Origin: an uncultured Megasphaera sp.
GTDB lineage: Bacteria; Bacillota; Negativicutes; Veillonellales; Megasphaeraceae
Direction of reading: 5' to 3'
Assembly: GCF_900539295.1 (NCBI RefSeq)
Contig: NZ_UQBH01000005.1
Location: 1-64,000 of the forward strand
Length of the DNA stretch: 64,000 nucleotides
The notes beneath the pieces were generated by a model that was not told where the DNA came from, made no database searches, and worked only from the letters and a program-made list of their open reading frames with translations. Both the position numbers and the translations under genes were made by a program. Positions 44,900 through 53,431 of this stretch are shown in pieces; the first letter of the stretch is position 1, and each line of letters starts with the position of its first letter.

Positions 44900-45544
44900 T
44901 CAATCATGGGAATTAGGCGGATAGGGATACAAGATGACTTCTCCGTCGAGGTATTCGGCTAAAAAGATATCCCGCGGTTCATAGCCCTGACGGGTCAATT
45001 CCTCCGTAAGCCATTCCGAATCCTTGTCGATCAGCACCAAGACGTCAGTATTGATCTGACCGTCGGCAATGATGGGAAAGCGGATGTTGTCTTCCCCCAT
45101 TTGAACGACCGTCAGCTGACCGTTTTGCTCGAGGACAGCCCGCTTGACGTCTTGGATACGCTGGACGCCCATGGCTCGCAGCTTCATCTTCAGCTCAAAG
45201 GCCTGAATGCCCGAACGCAGGCAGGTTTCGGTCTGCAGTTCCCCCTGCTCGATGAGGATGACCGGCCTCCCATCGACGAGGACGCGAATGATGCGGCTGA
45301 CGGATTTTAAGTATTTCAAGGTCATGACCAAAATCGTCCAAACGACCATGATCATGAGGAACTGGAAGATACTGATCGTATCGTTATAAATGACACCGCC
45401 GATAATACCGCCAAGGACGTAGTTTTGTATCTGATCCAGAGCCGACGTCGGCGCCAGATTACGCTTACCCAAGAGATTAATCTGTAAAATAAGGGCCAAC
45501 AGCCCCAAGCCTAGTTTAGCAAAAATCATAGAATACGGAAACAT
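44900..45544 (-). CDS. DUF421 (YetF-like) membrane protein
   Basis: 214 aa: three N-terminal membrane helices with GKRNLAPTSALDQIQNYVLGGIIGG (the DUF421 signature around residues 25-50). A soluble alpha/beta C-terminal domain follows with RPVILIEQGELQTETCLRSGIQAFELKMKLRAMGV. Members are thought to sense or respond to envelope or germination signals in Bacillus (YetF), but the molecular role is unclear. It lies 8 nt after the DUF3290 gene, a standard pairing in Bacillota. Confidence 0.85.
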   Translation of the reverse strand: MFPYSMIFAKLGLGLLALILQINLLGKRNLAPTSALDQIQNYVLGGIIGGVIYNDTISIFQFLMIMVVWTILVMTLKYLKSVSRIIRVLVDGRPVILIEQGELQTETCLRSGIQAFELKMKLRAMGVQRIQDVKRAVLEQNGQLTVVQMGEDNIRFPIIADGQINTDVLVLIDKDSEWLTEELTRQGYEPRDIFLAEYLDGEVILYPYPPNSHD

Positions 45545-45552
45545 GGCCCCTC

Positions 45553-46005
45553 CTAGTGCGGAACGTCGACGAGTTTGACGTCTTTTTGAATTAAATAGAC
45601 CCGGTTGATGCGATAGGCCGTATAACTGCTGTTAAAATCGATACGATAGTAATCGTCACGGATTTTAATCAGCATCCCGTCCTGCAGGCGCAGTGAATTG
45701 ACGGCAATATCCGCCTCCGATAAGGTCATATTGTCGCTGAAGGTATCGAGAAACTGCATCATCCGCGACGTATTTTCCCTCGTTTCCCGCTGGCGGCTGT
45801 AACTGTCCCAATTGGAACCGATTAAAAATAAGCCGATCAGAAGCAGGATAATGCTCAAATCACGGTACTTCGACTGCAGTCGGTTGCGCATATATTTGGC
45901 AGTGATGATGACCAGAGCCACTAAAATAAAGAAGATCAGGCCGTATTGAAACAAGTAACTGACCTGAGCCTGGCTTTCCAGATAAGCATAGGTATAAAAC
46001 TGCAA
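45553..46005 (-). CDS. DUF3290 membrane protein
   Basis: 150 aa with two predicted transmembrane helices (YLFQYGLIFFILVALVIITAKYM and LSIILLLIGLFLIGSNW) and a short extracytoplasmic or cytoplasmic domain. The sequence pattern (YTYAYLESQAQVSYLFQYG, SNWDSYSRQRETRENTSRMMQFL) fits DUF3290. It is almost always found beside DUF421 genes, as here, suggesting one complex. The function is unknown. Confidence 0.8.
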   Translation of the reverse strand: MQFYTYAYLESQAQVSYLFQYGLIFFILVALVIITAKYMRNRLQSKYRDLSIILLLIGLFLIGSNWDSYSRQRETRENTSRMMQFLDTFSDNMTLSEADIAVNSLRLQDGMLIKIRDDYYRIDFNSSYTAYRINRVYLIQKDVKLVDVPH

Positions 46006-46086
46006 GAAGGCTCCCCCTTTCCCTTTGTTTTTCTATTGTAGCAAATCTTTTGCAAAAAAATCAACTGAAAAGACCTCGTCGAATGA

Positions 46087-46124
46087 TTAAAAAACAGCCT
46101 GCCGTCACAGACAGCAGGCTGTTT
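46087..46124. terminator. Bidirectional terminator downstream of mscL
   Basis: 11-bp arms AAACAGCCTGC and GCAGGCTGTTT with an 11-nt loop; on the minus strand followed by TTTTTTAAT. It lies 107 nt past mscL; the sequence between holds no recognisable gene. Confidence 0.8.
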
Positions 46125-46230
46125 CCATCATAGCATATAACGGCCGACGATGAGCCCTTTTCCGGAATGCATCTGCATGAAAAGGCACAGTTCTATCCTT
46201 TTAAACAGATAGATCATCGGCAGCGATGAA

Positions 46231-46692
46231 TCAGTTATTGGCAGCCGGCAATTCACTGGTGCAGTGCGGGCAGCGCGTGGCATCGTCAGCAATAGGCTGG
46301 CGGCAGAAGGGGCACAGGCGCGGATCCGCAACCGGTGCCGGTTTGGGCATCAAACGATTGAGCTGCTTGATGACGATAAAAATAGCGAAGGCAATAATTA
46401 AAAATTCAAGAATCGTATTGAGGAAAGAGCCGTAAGCAATGACGGGGATCCCGGCTGCTTTGGCATCGGCCAAAGTTTCTACCTTTTCGCCGTTCATGCT
46501 CAACGGGATAAAGAAATCAGAAAAATCGATTCCGCCGAGGAGTACACCAATAGGCGGCATGATGATGTTATTGACAAGAGACGTAACGATCTTGCCAAAA
46601 GCACCGCCGACAACGACGCCGACTGCCATATCAAGGACATTCCCCCGCATGGCGAATTCTTTAAACTCTTTAATAAAACCCATGCTATCCAC
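46231..46692 (-). CDS. mscL: Large-conductance mechanosensitive channel MscL with zinc-ribbon tail
   Basis: The 153-aa channel has MscL helix TM1 (GNVLDMAVGVVVGGAFGKIVTSLVNNIIMPPIG), the periplasmic loop and TM2 (FLNTILEFLIIAFAIFIVIKQLNRL). Instead of a plain C-terminal helix it ends in a zinc ribbon, CPFC...CPHC, at about residues 130-146. It opens on membrane tension to release solutes. It is monocistronic with its own promoter. Confidence 0.92.
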   Translation of the reverse strand: MDSMGFIKEFKEFAMRGNVLDMAVGVVVGGAFGKIVTSLVNNIIMPPIGVLLGGIDFSDFFIPLSMNGEKVETLADAKAAGIPVIAYGSFLNTILEFLIIAFAIFIVIKQLNRLMPKPAPVADPRLCPFCRQPIADDATRCPHCTSELPAANN

Positions 46693-46731
46693 TCCTATTC
46701 AAAAATGTAATAATGAAATATTAGTACATCT

Positions 46732-46760
46732 ATTTTATCACTACATCACAAAAAGTGCAA
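46732..46760 (-). promoter_or_regulatory. mscL promoter
   Basis: TTGCAC (46755-46760) and TAAAAT (46732-46737), 17-nt spacer, minus strand, 40 nt before the start codon. Confidence 0.7.
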
Positions 46761-46823
46761 AAGGTTATGGAGAAATTTAGTACAATTTCTTTTAGATTCC
46801 CCAGTCGAGCCGGCAAAAGGCCG

Positions 46824-48209
46824 TTAACGGATGCCGGCCAGCTTCGCCGGGTCCATGGCCTTATCGAAATCTTCAGCCGTAACCCAACCGCTTTGAATGG
46901 CCGATTCTTTCAGTGTCAGCCCTTCTTTGGCAGCCGTCTTAGCAATGGTACAGGCCTTATCGTAACCGACTAAGGGGACCAATCCCGTGACCAAGATCAA
47001 GGAATTATAGAGGTTGGTCTCAATCCGTTCTTCATTGGGTTCGATGCCGACGATACAGTGCTTACGCAGGGATTCCATGCTGTCCGACAACAAGCGGATC
47101 GACTGGATAAGGTTGTAGGCAATGACTGGCATGAAGACGTTCAGTTCAAAGTTGCCCTGGCTGGCGGCGATGCCCATAGTCGCATCGTTGCCCATGACCT
47201 GGACGGCGACCATGGTGACGGCTTCGCACTGCGTCGGATTGACCTTGCTGGGCATGATGGAACTGCCCGGTTCGTTTTCGGGAATGCGGATTTCGCCAAT
47301 GCCGCAGCGCGGTCCCGACGACAGCCAGCGGATGTCGTTGGCGATTTTCATGAGATCACAGGCAAGCCCTTTGAGCATGCCGTGAACGACGACCAATTCA
47401 TCCTTACTGGTCAGGGACTGGAATTTATTCGGCGCCGTATGGAAGGTCGTCCCCGTCAATTCGCTGACGATTTCGGCAAAGCGGCGGTCATAGCCCTTCG
47501 GACAGTTAATGCCTGTACCGACAGCCGTGCCGCCCATGGCCAAATCACGGAGGAAATCGACACCACAGCGGAGCATTTCTTTATTGCGTTCAATCATCCG
47601 AGCCCAGCCGCTGAATTCCTGGCCCAACGTCAAAGGCGTCGCGTCCTGAAGGTGGGTACGGCCGATTTTTACGATGTCCTTAAAGGCTTCCTGCTTATCA
47701 TGCAAGGCTTTATAGAGGGCATCCATGGCGGGAAACAGCTGCTGTTCGATGAGCAGAACCCCGACCATGTGAAGACCTGTCGGGAAGGTGTCGTTCGAGC
47801 TTTGGGAATGGTTGACGTCGTCGTTAGGATGGATGCGAACTTCCTTCCCCCCTTCTTTGAGAATGTCTGCAGCCCGGTGAGCGACGACTTCGTTGACGTT
47901 CATATTGAACTGGGTTCCGCTGCCGGTCATCCACACGGCCAAGGGGAAATTGCCGTCGAGTTTACCGGCCAGGATGTCGTCACAGGCTTTGGCAATGGCA
48001 TCGGCCTTATCGGCATCGACAACGCCCAATTCTTTATTGGTCAGGGCTGCCGCCTTTTTCAAATAAGCAAAGACGGTGACCATTTCGGCGGGAATCTTTT
48101 CCGTACCGATTTTAAAGTTTTCAAAGCTCCGCTGGGTCTGAGCCCCCCATAATTTATCTGCCGGGACCTTGATTTCTCCCATCGAGTCTCTTTCAATACG
48201 ATATTCCAT
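46824..48209 (-). CDS. fumC: Class II fumarate hydratase
   Basis: The 461-aa enzyme has the fumarase/aspartase superfamily signature GSSIMPSKVNPTQCEA, the SSNDTFPT and GRTHLQDATPLTLGQE motifs, and a C-terminal domain complete to KLAGIR. GSGTQFNMNVNEV fits FumC rather than aspartase. It reversibly hydrates fumarate to malate. It starts 11 nt after the CoA-transferase stop, so the two are probably co-transcribed, linking CoA-transfer and C4-dicarboxylate steps of fermentation. Confidence 0.93.
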   Translation of the reverse strand: MEYRIERDSMGEIKVPADKLWGAQTQRSFENFKIGTEKIPAEMVTVFAYLKKAAALTNKELGVVDADKADAIAKACDDILAGKLDGNFPLAVWMTGSGTQFNMNVNEVVAHRAADILKEGGKEVRIHPNDDVNHSQSSNDTFPTGLHMVGVLLIEQQLFPAMDALYKALHDKQEAFKDIVKIGRTHLQDATPLTLGQEFSGWARMIERNKEMLRCGVDFLRDLAMGGTAVGTGINCPKGYDRRFAEIVSELTGTTFHTAPNKFQSLTSKDELVVVHGMLKGLACDLMKIANDIRWLSSGPRCGIGEIRIPENEPGSSIMPSKVNPTQCEAVTMVAVQVMGNDATMGIAASQGNFELNVFMPVIAYNLIQSIRLLSDSMESLRKHCIVGIEPNEERIETNLYNSLILVTGLVPLVGYDKACTIAKTAAKEGLTLKESAIQSGWVTAEDFDKAMDPAKLAGIR

Positions 48210-48220
48210 AATATCCTCCT

Positions 48221-49774
48221 TTAAATTCCCATGGCCGACGGATAAAAAATACGAGCATCCATCATTTTGATATCGGCCGCCATGAGCGGTCTGAATTCCA
48301 TTTGGGCCAGCACGTCCTTTTCAAGGTCGATGCCCGGTGCCACTTCGGTCAGCATCAGGCCCGAAGGTGTCAGGCGGAACACGGCCCGCTCGGTAACGAC
48401 CAGGACCTCTTGATTCCGAGTTGCCGCATAGGTTCCGGAAAAAGTAATCTGTTCGACGGTCTGCTTAAATTTTTTATAAGCCCCTTCGTGGTCGATGATT
48501 AATTTTCCGTCTTCACAGTGCTCCCGCAAGTGTCCTGCCGTAAAAGTCCCCATGAGAATCAATTTTTTGGTATGCTGTGCCAGATCGATGAAACCGCCGG
48601 GACCGGTAATGCGTCCATTGAACTTAGATACATTGACGTTCCCTTTGGCATCGACTTCTGCCAGCCCCAGGGCACAAATATCAAGGACGCCGCCATGGCA
48701 GATATCCAGCATATCCACCTGCTTTAATTCCGCCTCGGCATTGATAGCCGCCCCCATATCGAGGCCCGACAAGGGAATGCCGCCGATGATGCCCGAATCA
48801 GAGGCCAGGGTCAGGCTGGGACCGAAACCTTCTTCGGCGGCTACGGCGCCGATAATTTCCGGAATGCCGATGCCAAGATTCATGACGTCGCCCTGCTTCA
48901 ATTCAAGGGCAGCTCGGCGGGCACAGATTTTCCGGTTATCCAAGGGATGCGGCGGCAGTGACCGAAGGGGAATCTTTTTTTCACCGCTCAGTTCAGGCCG
49001 ATAACCCCTTGCCGCGAAGCTTTGGACGTGGTATTTAGGGCGAGGAACGACGATATAGTCGACGAGAAAATGAGGAACCTTCACCAATCGCGAATCGAGG
49101 CGGCCTCGGGGTACGACATCTTCTACCTGGACGACGACGATGCCCTTTGATTGGTGAGTTGCCGCGGCGACTTCAAACTGCTCGCCGATCATCGCTTCCC
49201 GTTCAAGGGAAATATTGCCGTCTTCATCGGCCAAAGACCCTCTGATAAAACAGATGTCGATGGGAAATGTCGGATAGTAGAGATAGTCGTCGCCATCGAC
49301 GGATATGCGGCGGACGATGTCCCTGCCCTCAGCTGCCGTCTTAGCGTTAGCCTTACTGCCGTCGAGGAGCGGGTCGGCCAGGGTATGGAGACCGATGTCG
49401 GTCCAGACCCCTTTTCTCCCGGAAGCCAGCGCTCGATACAAGGCCAAAAGGTTTCCTGCCGGCACCGTATAAACCAGGCAGTCATTAGCAGCCGCCTTGG
49501 CGGCCAATTTCTTTTCCATGCCAAAATGACTGGTGATGATCGTCCCCACGAGGCCGTCGGCAGCTAATCGGTCGCCGCCGCGGCCCCAACCGTCACTCGT
49601 TCCGGCAATTTTCACAAAAGTCAGATTACGCGGATGTCCTTCTTCAGCATATCGATCGTGGAGAGCCTTGAACAAGCCGTCAGGCGTACCGAATCCGGCC
49701 TGGCCGCCCGCAGCCAGGGTCATCTCATCGCCGACCAGGCGGGCCGCCTCATAAGGTGTGATAAATTGTACCAT
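48221..49774 (-). CDS. Acyl-CoA:acetate/3-ketoacid CoA-transferase (propionate CoA-transferase family)
   Basis: A 517-aa one-chain family I CoA-transferase like Clostridium propionicum Pct and E. coli YdiF. The N-terminal alpha-type half has GFGTPDGLFKAL and GRGGDRLAADGLVG; the beta-type half has MNLGIGIPEIIG and SDSGIIGGIPLSG. In relatives the position of Asp326 is the catalytic glutamate (SENG / ExG pattern), read here as GAT. The rest of the active-site segment is conserved. Activity may be reduced or altered, or the residue tolerated. It lies directly upstream of fumC. Substrate range (propionate, acetate, lactate) cannot be set from sequence. GGGAGGAGG site upstream. Confidence 0.82.
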   Translation of the reverse strand: MVQFITPYEAARLVGDEMTLAAGGQAGFGTPDGLFKALHDRYAEEGHPRNLTFVKIAGTSDGWGRGGDRLAADGLVGTIITSHFGMEKKLAAKAAANDCLVYTVPAGNLLALYRALASGRKGVWTDIGLHTLADPLLDGSKANAKTAAEGRDIVRRISVDGDDYLYYPTFPIDICFIRGSLADEDGNISLEREAMIGEQFEVAAATHQSKGIVVVQVEDVVPRGRLDSRLVKVPHFLVDYIVVPRPKYHVQSFAARGYRPELSGEKKIPLRSLPPHPLDNRKICARRAALELKQGDVMNLGIGIPEIIGAVAAEEGFGPSLTLASDSGIIGGIPLSGLDMGAAINAEAELKQVDMLDICHGGVLDICALGLAEVDAKGNVNVSKFNGRITGPGGFIDLAQHTKKLILMGTFTAGHLREHCEDGKLIIDHEGAYKKFKQTVEQITFSGTYAATRNQEVLVVTERAVFRLTPSGLMLTEVAPGIDLEKDVLAQMEFRPLMAADIKMMDARIFYPSAMGI

Positions 49775-49824
49775 CTGTACCCTCCTCCCGTCTTCGAAAT
49801 GCAGGTCTTGCGCCTGCTAGAAAG

Positions 49825-49851
49825 AAAGCCCCTTTAACATAAAGGGGCTTT
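49825..49851. terminator. Terminator of the purine operon
   Basis: Perfect 12-bp arms AAAGCCCCTTTA and its complement around ACA, 15 nt after purD. It lies between purD and the CoA-transferase gene, which is read in the same direction. Confidence 0.85.
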
Positions 49852-49866
49852 ATAAACCGTAAGCAC

Positions 49867-51141
49867 TTACGGCAAGTGTTTCAATCCTTTGGCACCGATG
49901 TCACGGCGGACTTGCTGGCCGTCAAAGTGGATGCGGTCCACGTTGGCATAAGCCTTATCAATGGCTCCTTTTAGGTCCGGAGCCACAGCCGTTACACCGA
50001 GGACACGGCCGCCATGGGTCACATAAGCCCCATCCTTTTGGGCTGTTCCCGAATGGAAGACCATGGCATCGTCTCCATCGATGCTGTCGAGGCCGCTGAT
50101 GACGTCGCCCTTATGGGACGAAGCAGGATAGCCGGCAGAAGCCATGATGACGCAGCAGGCCGAAGCATTTTTCCAATGCACCATATCCGGCGATAAGGTT
50201 CCCTTCGTGCAGGCATACATAATCTGCGCCAGATCTCCGTCGAGGAGGGGCAGGACAGCCTGGGTTTCCGGGTCGCCGAAGCGGCAGTTGAATTCGACGA
50301 CTTTTGGGCCTTTTTCGGTAATCATGAGGCCTGCATAGAGGCAGCCCTGATAGGTAATGCCTTCGGCCTTGAGACCGTCTATGACGGGCCGTAAAATCGT
50401 ATCTTCGACGACTTTTTGGATGGCCGGCGTAAAGACCGGAGCCGGGGCATAAGCACCCATGCCGCCCGTATTAGGGCCTTCATCGTTATCAAAGATTCGC
50501 TTATGATCCTGAGCCGAAATCATGGGCACGATCGTCTTGCCGTCGACAAAGGCCAGAAGGCTTGCTTCTTCACCGACCATGCATTCTTCAATGACGATGC
50601 GGCCGCCGGAAGCTCCGAAAATATGGTCTTCCATCATGGCATTGACGGCGTCAATGGCTTCTTCTTCCGTCTGGGCGACGACGACGCCTTTGCCGGCAGC
50701 CAGGCCGTCGGCTTTAACAACGATAGGTGCGCCTTGTTCATGAATGTAAGCTTTGGCTGCATCGCCGTCCGTAAAGGATTCATAGGCTGCTGTCGGAATC
50801 TGATATTTCTTCATGAGATTCTTGGCAAAGACCTTGGAGCCTTCCATCTGAGCAGCCGCTTTATTGGGGCCGAATACAGCCAATCCTTTAGCCTGAGCTA
50901 CATCGGCCAGACCTTCCGTAAGGGGTACTTCCGGACCGACGACCAGCATGTCAATGCCTTCCGAAACGGCGTAATCGGCAATGCCTTCGAGGTCGGATAA
51001 GGAAATATCGACACACTTGGCGAGGTCAGCCATGGCTGCACTGCCGGGAATGGCGTACAGGGCATCGACACTCGGGCTCTGAGCCAATTTCCAGGCCAGG
51101 GTATGTTCGCGGCCGCCGCCGCCGATGACTGCTACCTTCAT
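49867..51141 (-). CDS. purD: Phosphoribosylamine-glycine ligase
   Basis: 424-aa ATP-grasp enzyme starting MKVAVIGGGGREHTLAWKLAQS. It has the ATP-grasp loop IVVKADGLAAGKGVVVA and the PurD signature FNCRFGDPETQ(A). It forms glycinamide ribonucleotide, step two of purine synthesis. The ATG overlaps the stop of the preceding purH-like gene (TAATG). It is the last gene of the operon. Confidence 0.96.
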   Translation of the reverse strand: MKVAVIGGGGREHTLAWKLAQSPSVDALYAIPGSAAMADLAKCVDISLSDLEGIADYAVSEGIDMLVVGPEVPLTEGLADVAQAKGLAVFGPNKAAAQMEGSKVFAKNLMKKYQIPTAAYESFTDGDAAKAYIHEQGAPIVVKADGLAAGKGVVVAQTEEEAIDAVNAMMEDHIFGASGGRIVIEECMVGEEASLLAFVDGKTIVPMISAQDHKRIFDNDEGPNTGGMGAYAPAPVFTPAIQKVVEDTILRPVIDGLKAEGITYQGCLYAGLMITEKGPKVVEFNCRFGDPETQAVLPLLDGDLAQIMYACTKGTLSPDMVHWKNASACCVIMASAGYPASSHKGDVISGLDSIDGDDAMVFHSGTAQKDGAYVTHGGRVLGVTAVAPDLKGAIDKAYANVDRIHFDGQQVRRDIGAKGLKHLP

Positions 51142-51746
51142 TATTTTGCAGCTCCCTTCTCAACCTGTTCTGCCAGATACGCAGCAATAGCCGTATCGTA
51201 GACGGCCGTATGATGAAAGGCTTCCTGCGCCAGTTCCAAGCGGTATTCATCGGAGAAGGCACCGTCTTTTTGGAGGATGGAAATGATTTCGCCATACTTG
51301 TCGGGATTGGTTACGATGGCAACATATTTGTTGTTCTTCGCCGAAGCTCGGACCATGCAGGGACCGCCGATGTCGATATTTTCAATGGCTTCGGCCAAGG
51401 TGACATTCGGTTTTGCAATGGTCTGCTGGAAGGGATAGAGGTTGACGACGACCAAGTCGATCGGCGTAATATCGTGGTCTTTCATGGCCTTTACGTGTTC
51501 CGGGTTGTCGCGGACGGCCAGGATGGCACCGTGAATCTTCGGGTTCAGGGTCTTGACGCGGCCGTCCATCATTTCCGGAAAGCCCGTTACGTCCTGAACG
51601 GCGATGACCGGTACGCCCGCTTCTTTTAACGTACGCATAGTACCGCCCGTCGAAATGATTTCAATACCGAGAGCCGCCAAGGCCTTGCCTAATTCGACGA
51701 CGCCCGTTTTATCAGATACACTAATGAGTGCGCGTTTTACCTTCAT
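51141..51746 (-). CDS. purH: IMP cyclohydrolase (stand-alone N-terminal domain of PurH)
   Basis: Only 201 aa, equal to the MGS-like IMP cyclohydrolase domain of PurH: KRALISVSDKTGVVELGKAL, ISTGGTMRTLKEAGVPV, GRVKTLNPKIHGAILA, ENIDIGGPCMVRASAKN. Bifunctional PurH is about 510 aa; the AICAR formyltransferase half is absent and the ORF ends cleanly in an operon with purD overlapping, so this is a natural short form and not a break. It closes FAICAR to IMP. Formylation of AICAR must be supplied by a gene elsewhere. Confidence 0.9.
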   Translation of the reverse strand: MKVKRALISVSDKTGVVELGKALAALGIEIISTGGTMRTLKEAGVPVIAVQDVTGFPEMMDGRVKTLNPKIHGAILAVRDNPEHVKAMKDHDITPIDLVVVNLYPFQQTIAKPNVTLAEAIENIDIGGPCMVRASAKNNKYVAIVTNPDKYGEIISILQKDGAFSDEYRLELAQEAFHHTAVYDTAIAAYLAEQVEKGAAK

Positions 51747-51759
51747 GCTAACCTTCCTC

Positions 51760-52374
51760 CTATTCCTGAGTTCCCATGACGACGTTGCCGCGAACAGTCA
51801 ATTTGTCGTCACAAAAGAGTGCCGCTGCCTTAATGTACGTCGGATGTTCCTTAGTCAGAATCCGAGCCGCCAGCGTATCTTCCGTGTCATCTTCATAGAC
51901 CGGCACGGATGACTGCAGGATAATCGGACCGGCATCCATATCGGGCACGACGAAGTGAACCGTGCAGCCGGCAATCTTGACGCCGGCTTCGATGGCCTGA
52001 CGCTGTGCGTGGAGGCCGCGGAAGGACGGCAAGAGGGCCGGATGGATATTGAGCATCTTGTGTTCATAATGGGAAATGAAATCGCCGCTCAAGAGGCGCA
52101 TGAAGCCGGCCAGGCAGATGACGTCGACTTCATAGGGCGCAATGGCGTCGAGAATGAATGCTTCAAAAGCTTCTTTCGAATCAAAGGCTTTTCGGTCGGC
52201 TAAGATGACCGGTACGCCCCATTCCCGTGCCCGGTCCATGACCGGAGCGCCGGGGATATCGCAGACCAGGGCCTTGATATCGGCCTTGATGGTCCCGGCC
52301 TCGACGGCATCGTGGAGGGCAATGGCATTGGACCCACGGCCCGAGGCAAAAATGACCATCTTCTTCTTAGTCAT
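51760..52374 (-). CDS. purN: Phosphoribosylglycinamide formyltransferase
   Basis: 204-aa folate-dependent GAR transformylase with ASGRGSNAIALHDAV (substrate loop), ICLAGFMRLLSGDFI, the catalytic NIHPALLPSFRGLHA (Asn/His pair) and HFVVPDMDAGPIILQ (Asp). It transfers formyl from 10-formyl-tetrahydrofolate to GAR. Its start lies 8 nt inside the end of purM, and the purH-type gene follows 13 nt later. Confidence 0.96.
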   Translation of the reverse strand: MTKKKMVIFASGRGSNAIALHDAVEAGTIKADIKALVCDIPGAPVMDRAREWGVPVILADRKAFDSKEAFEAFILDAIAPYEVDVICLAGFMRLLSGDFISHYEHKMLNIHPALLPSFRGLHAQRQAIEAGVKIAGCTVHFVVPDMDAGPIILQSSVPVYEDDTEDTLAARILTKEHPTYIKAAALFCDDKLTVRGNVVMGTQE

Positions 52375-53431
52375 GGAACACGCCTCCCCGCAAGGTGACG
52401 GGTACGTCCGAATCTACAACCTTGCCGATGACATAAGCTTTTTCATCGCGGTCAGCCAGATTCTTAAGGATGCTGTCGGCATCTTTTTCGTCGACAATCA
52501 TAATCATGCCGATACCCATGTTAAAGGTGCGGTACATTTCTTTGGCATCGACGCCGCCCCACTTCTGGAGAAGCGAGAAAATCGGAAGCTGCGGCCACGA
52601 CGTGACGTCGATATCGACGCCGACGCCTTTTGGCAGGACGCGGGGAATATTTTCATAGAAACCGCCGCCGGTGATGTGAACCATGCCTTTGACGGTGAAG
52701 TTTTTGATGATGGGCAGGCACGGACGCGGATAGAGGCGGGTCGGTGTGAGCAGGCATTCGCCGATGGTCATGCCTAATTCATCGACGTACTGGTCGAGTT
52801 TCATCTGCTGGCGTTCAAAGACGATCTTACGGACCAGAGAGAAACCGTTGGAATGGACTCCTGTCGACGGAAGGCCGATGAGGACGTCGCCGGCCTTGAT
52901 ATTTTCGCCGGTAATGATCTTATCGCGGTCGACGATGCCGACGCCAAAGCCGGCCAAATCGTAGTCGTCTTTGGCATAGAAGCCGGCCATTTCTGCCGTT
53001 TCCCCGCCGAGGAGAGCGCAGCCCGATTCTGTACAGGCATTGGCAACCCCTTTTACGATGGAGGCGACCTGAACCGGGTCGAGCTTGCCGACGGCGATGT
53101 AGTCGAGGAAGAACAAGGGTTCCGCTCCCTGAACGAGGACGTCATTGATGGACATGGCCACGCAGTCCTGACCTACCGTATCGTGCTTGTCCATCAGGAT
53201 GGCCAGCCGCAGTTTCGTGCCGACACCGTCGGTGCCGCTGACGAGAACGGGCTTTTTAATATCGCTGTTCATCAGCGAAAAGAGGCCGCCAAAACCGCCG
53301 AGGTCGCCGAGGACTTCCGGACGGTATGTAGCCTTGACAGAGTCTTTCATCAATTCGACGGCTTTATTGCCTGCGTCGATATCGACACCGGCATCTGCAT
53401 AGGTCAATCCTTTATTTGTGTTCGAGAGCAT
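52367..53431 (-). CDS. purM: Phosphoribosylformylglycinamidine cyclo-ligase
   Basis: 354 aa from MLSNTNKGLTYADAGVDIDAG, with AAGGAG 6 nt upstream; a 6-codon longer frame is less likely. PurM motifs LVSGTDGVGTKL, CALLGGETAEMAGFY and HITGGGFYENIPRVLP are intact. It makes aminoimidazole ribonucleotide. The start codon lies 20 nt inside the purF end, so coupling is expected. Confidence 0.96.
   Translation of the reverse strand: MLSNTNKGLTYADAGVDIDAGNKAVELMKDSVKATYRPEVLGDLGGFGGLFSLMNSDIKKPVLVSGTDGVGTKLRLAILMDKHDTVGQDCVAMSINDVLVQGAEPLFFLDYIAVGKLDPVQVASIVKGVANACTESGCALLGGETAEMAGFYAKDDYDLAGFGVGIVDRDKIITGENIKAGDVLIGLPSTGVHSNGFSLVRKIVFERQQMKLDQYVDELGMTIGECLLTPTRLYPRPCLPIIKNFTVKGMVHITGGGFYENIPRVLPKGVGVDIDVTSWPQLPIFSLLQKWGGVDAKEMYRTFNMGIGMIMIVDEKDADSILKNLADRDEKAYVIGKVVDSDVPVTLRGGVFHD

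Noticed and set aside
47058..48152. 364-codon plus-strand frame opposite fumC
   Set aside because: Antisense shadow of fumarase; no start signal or recognisable domain.
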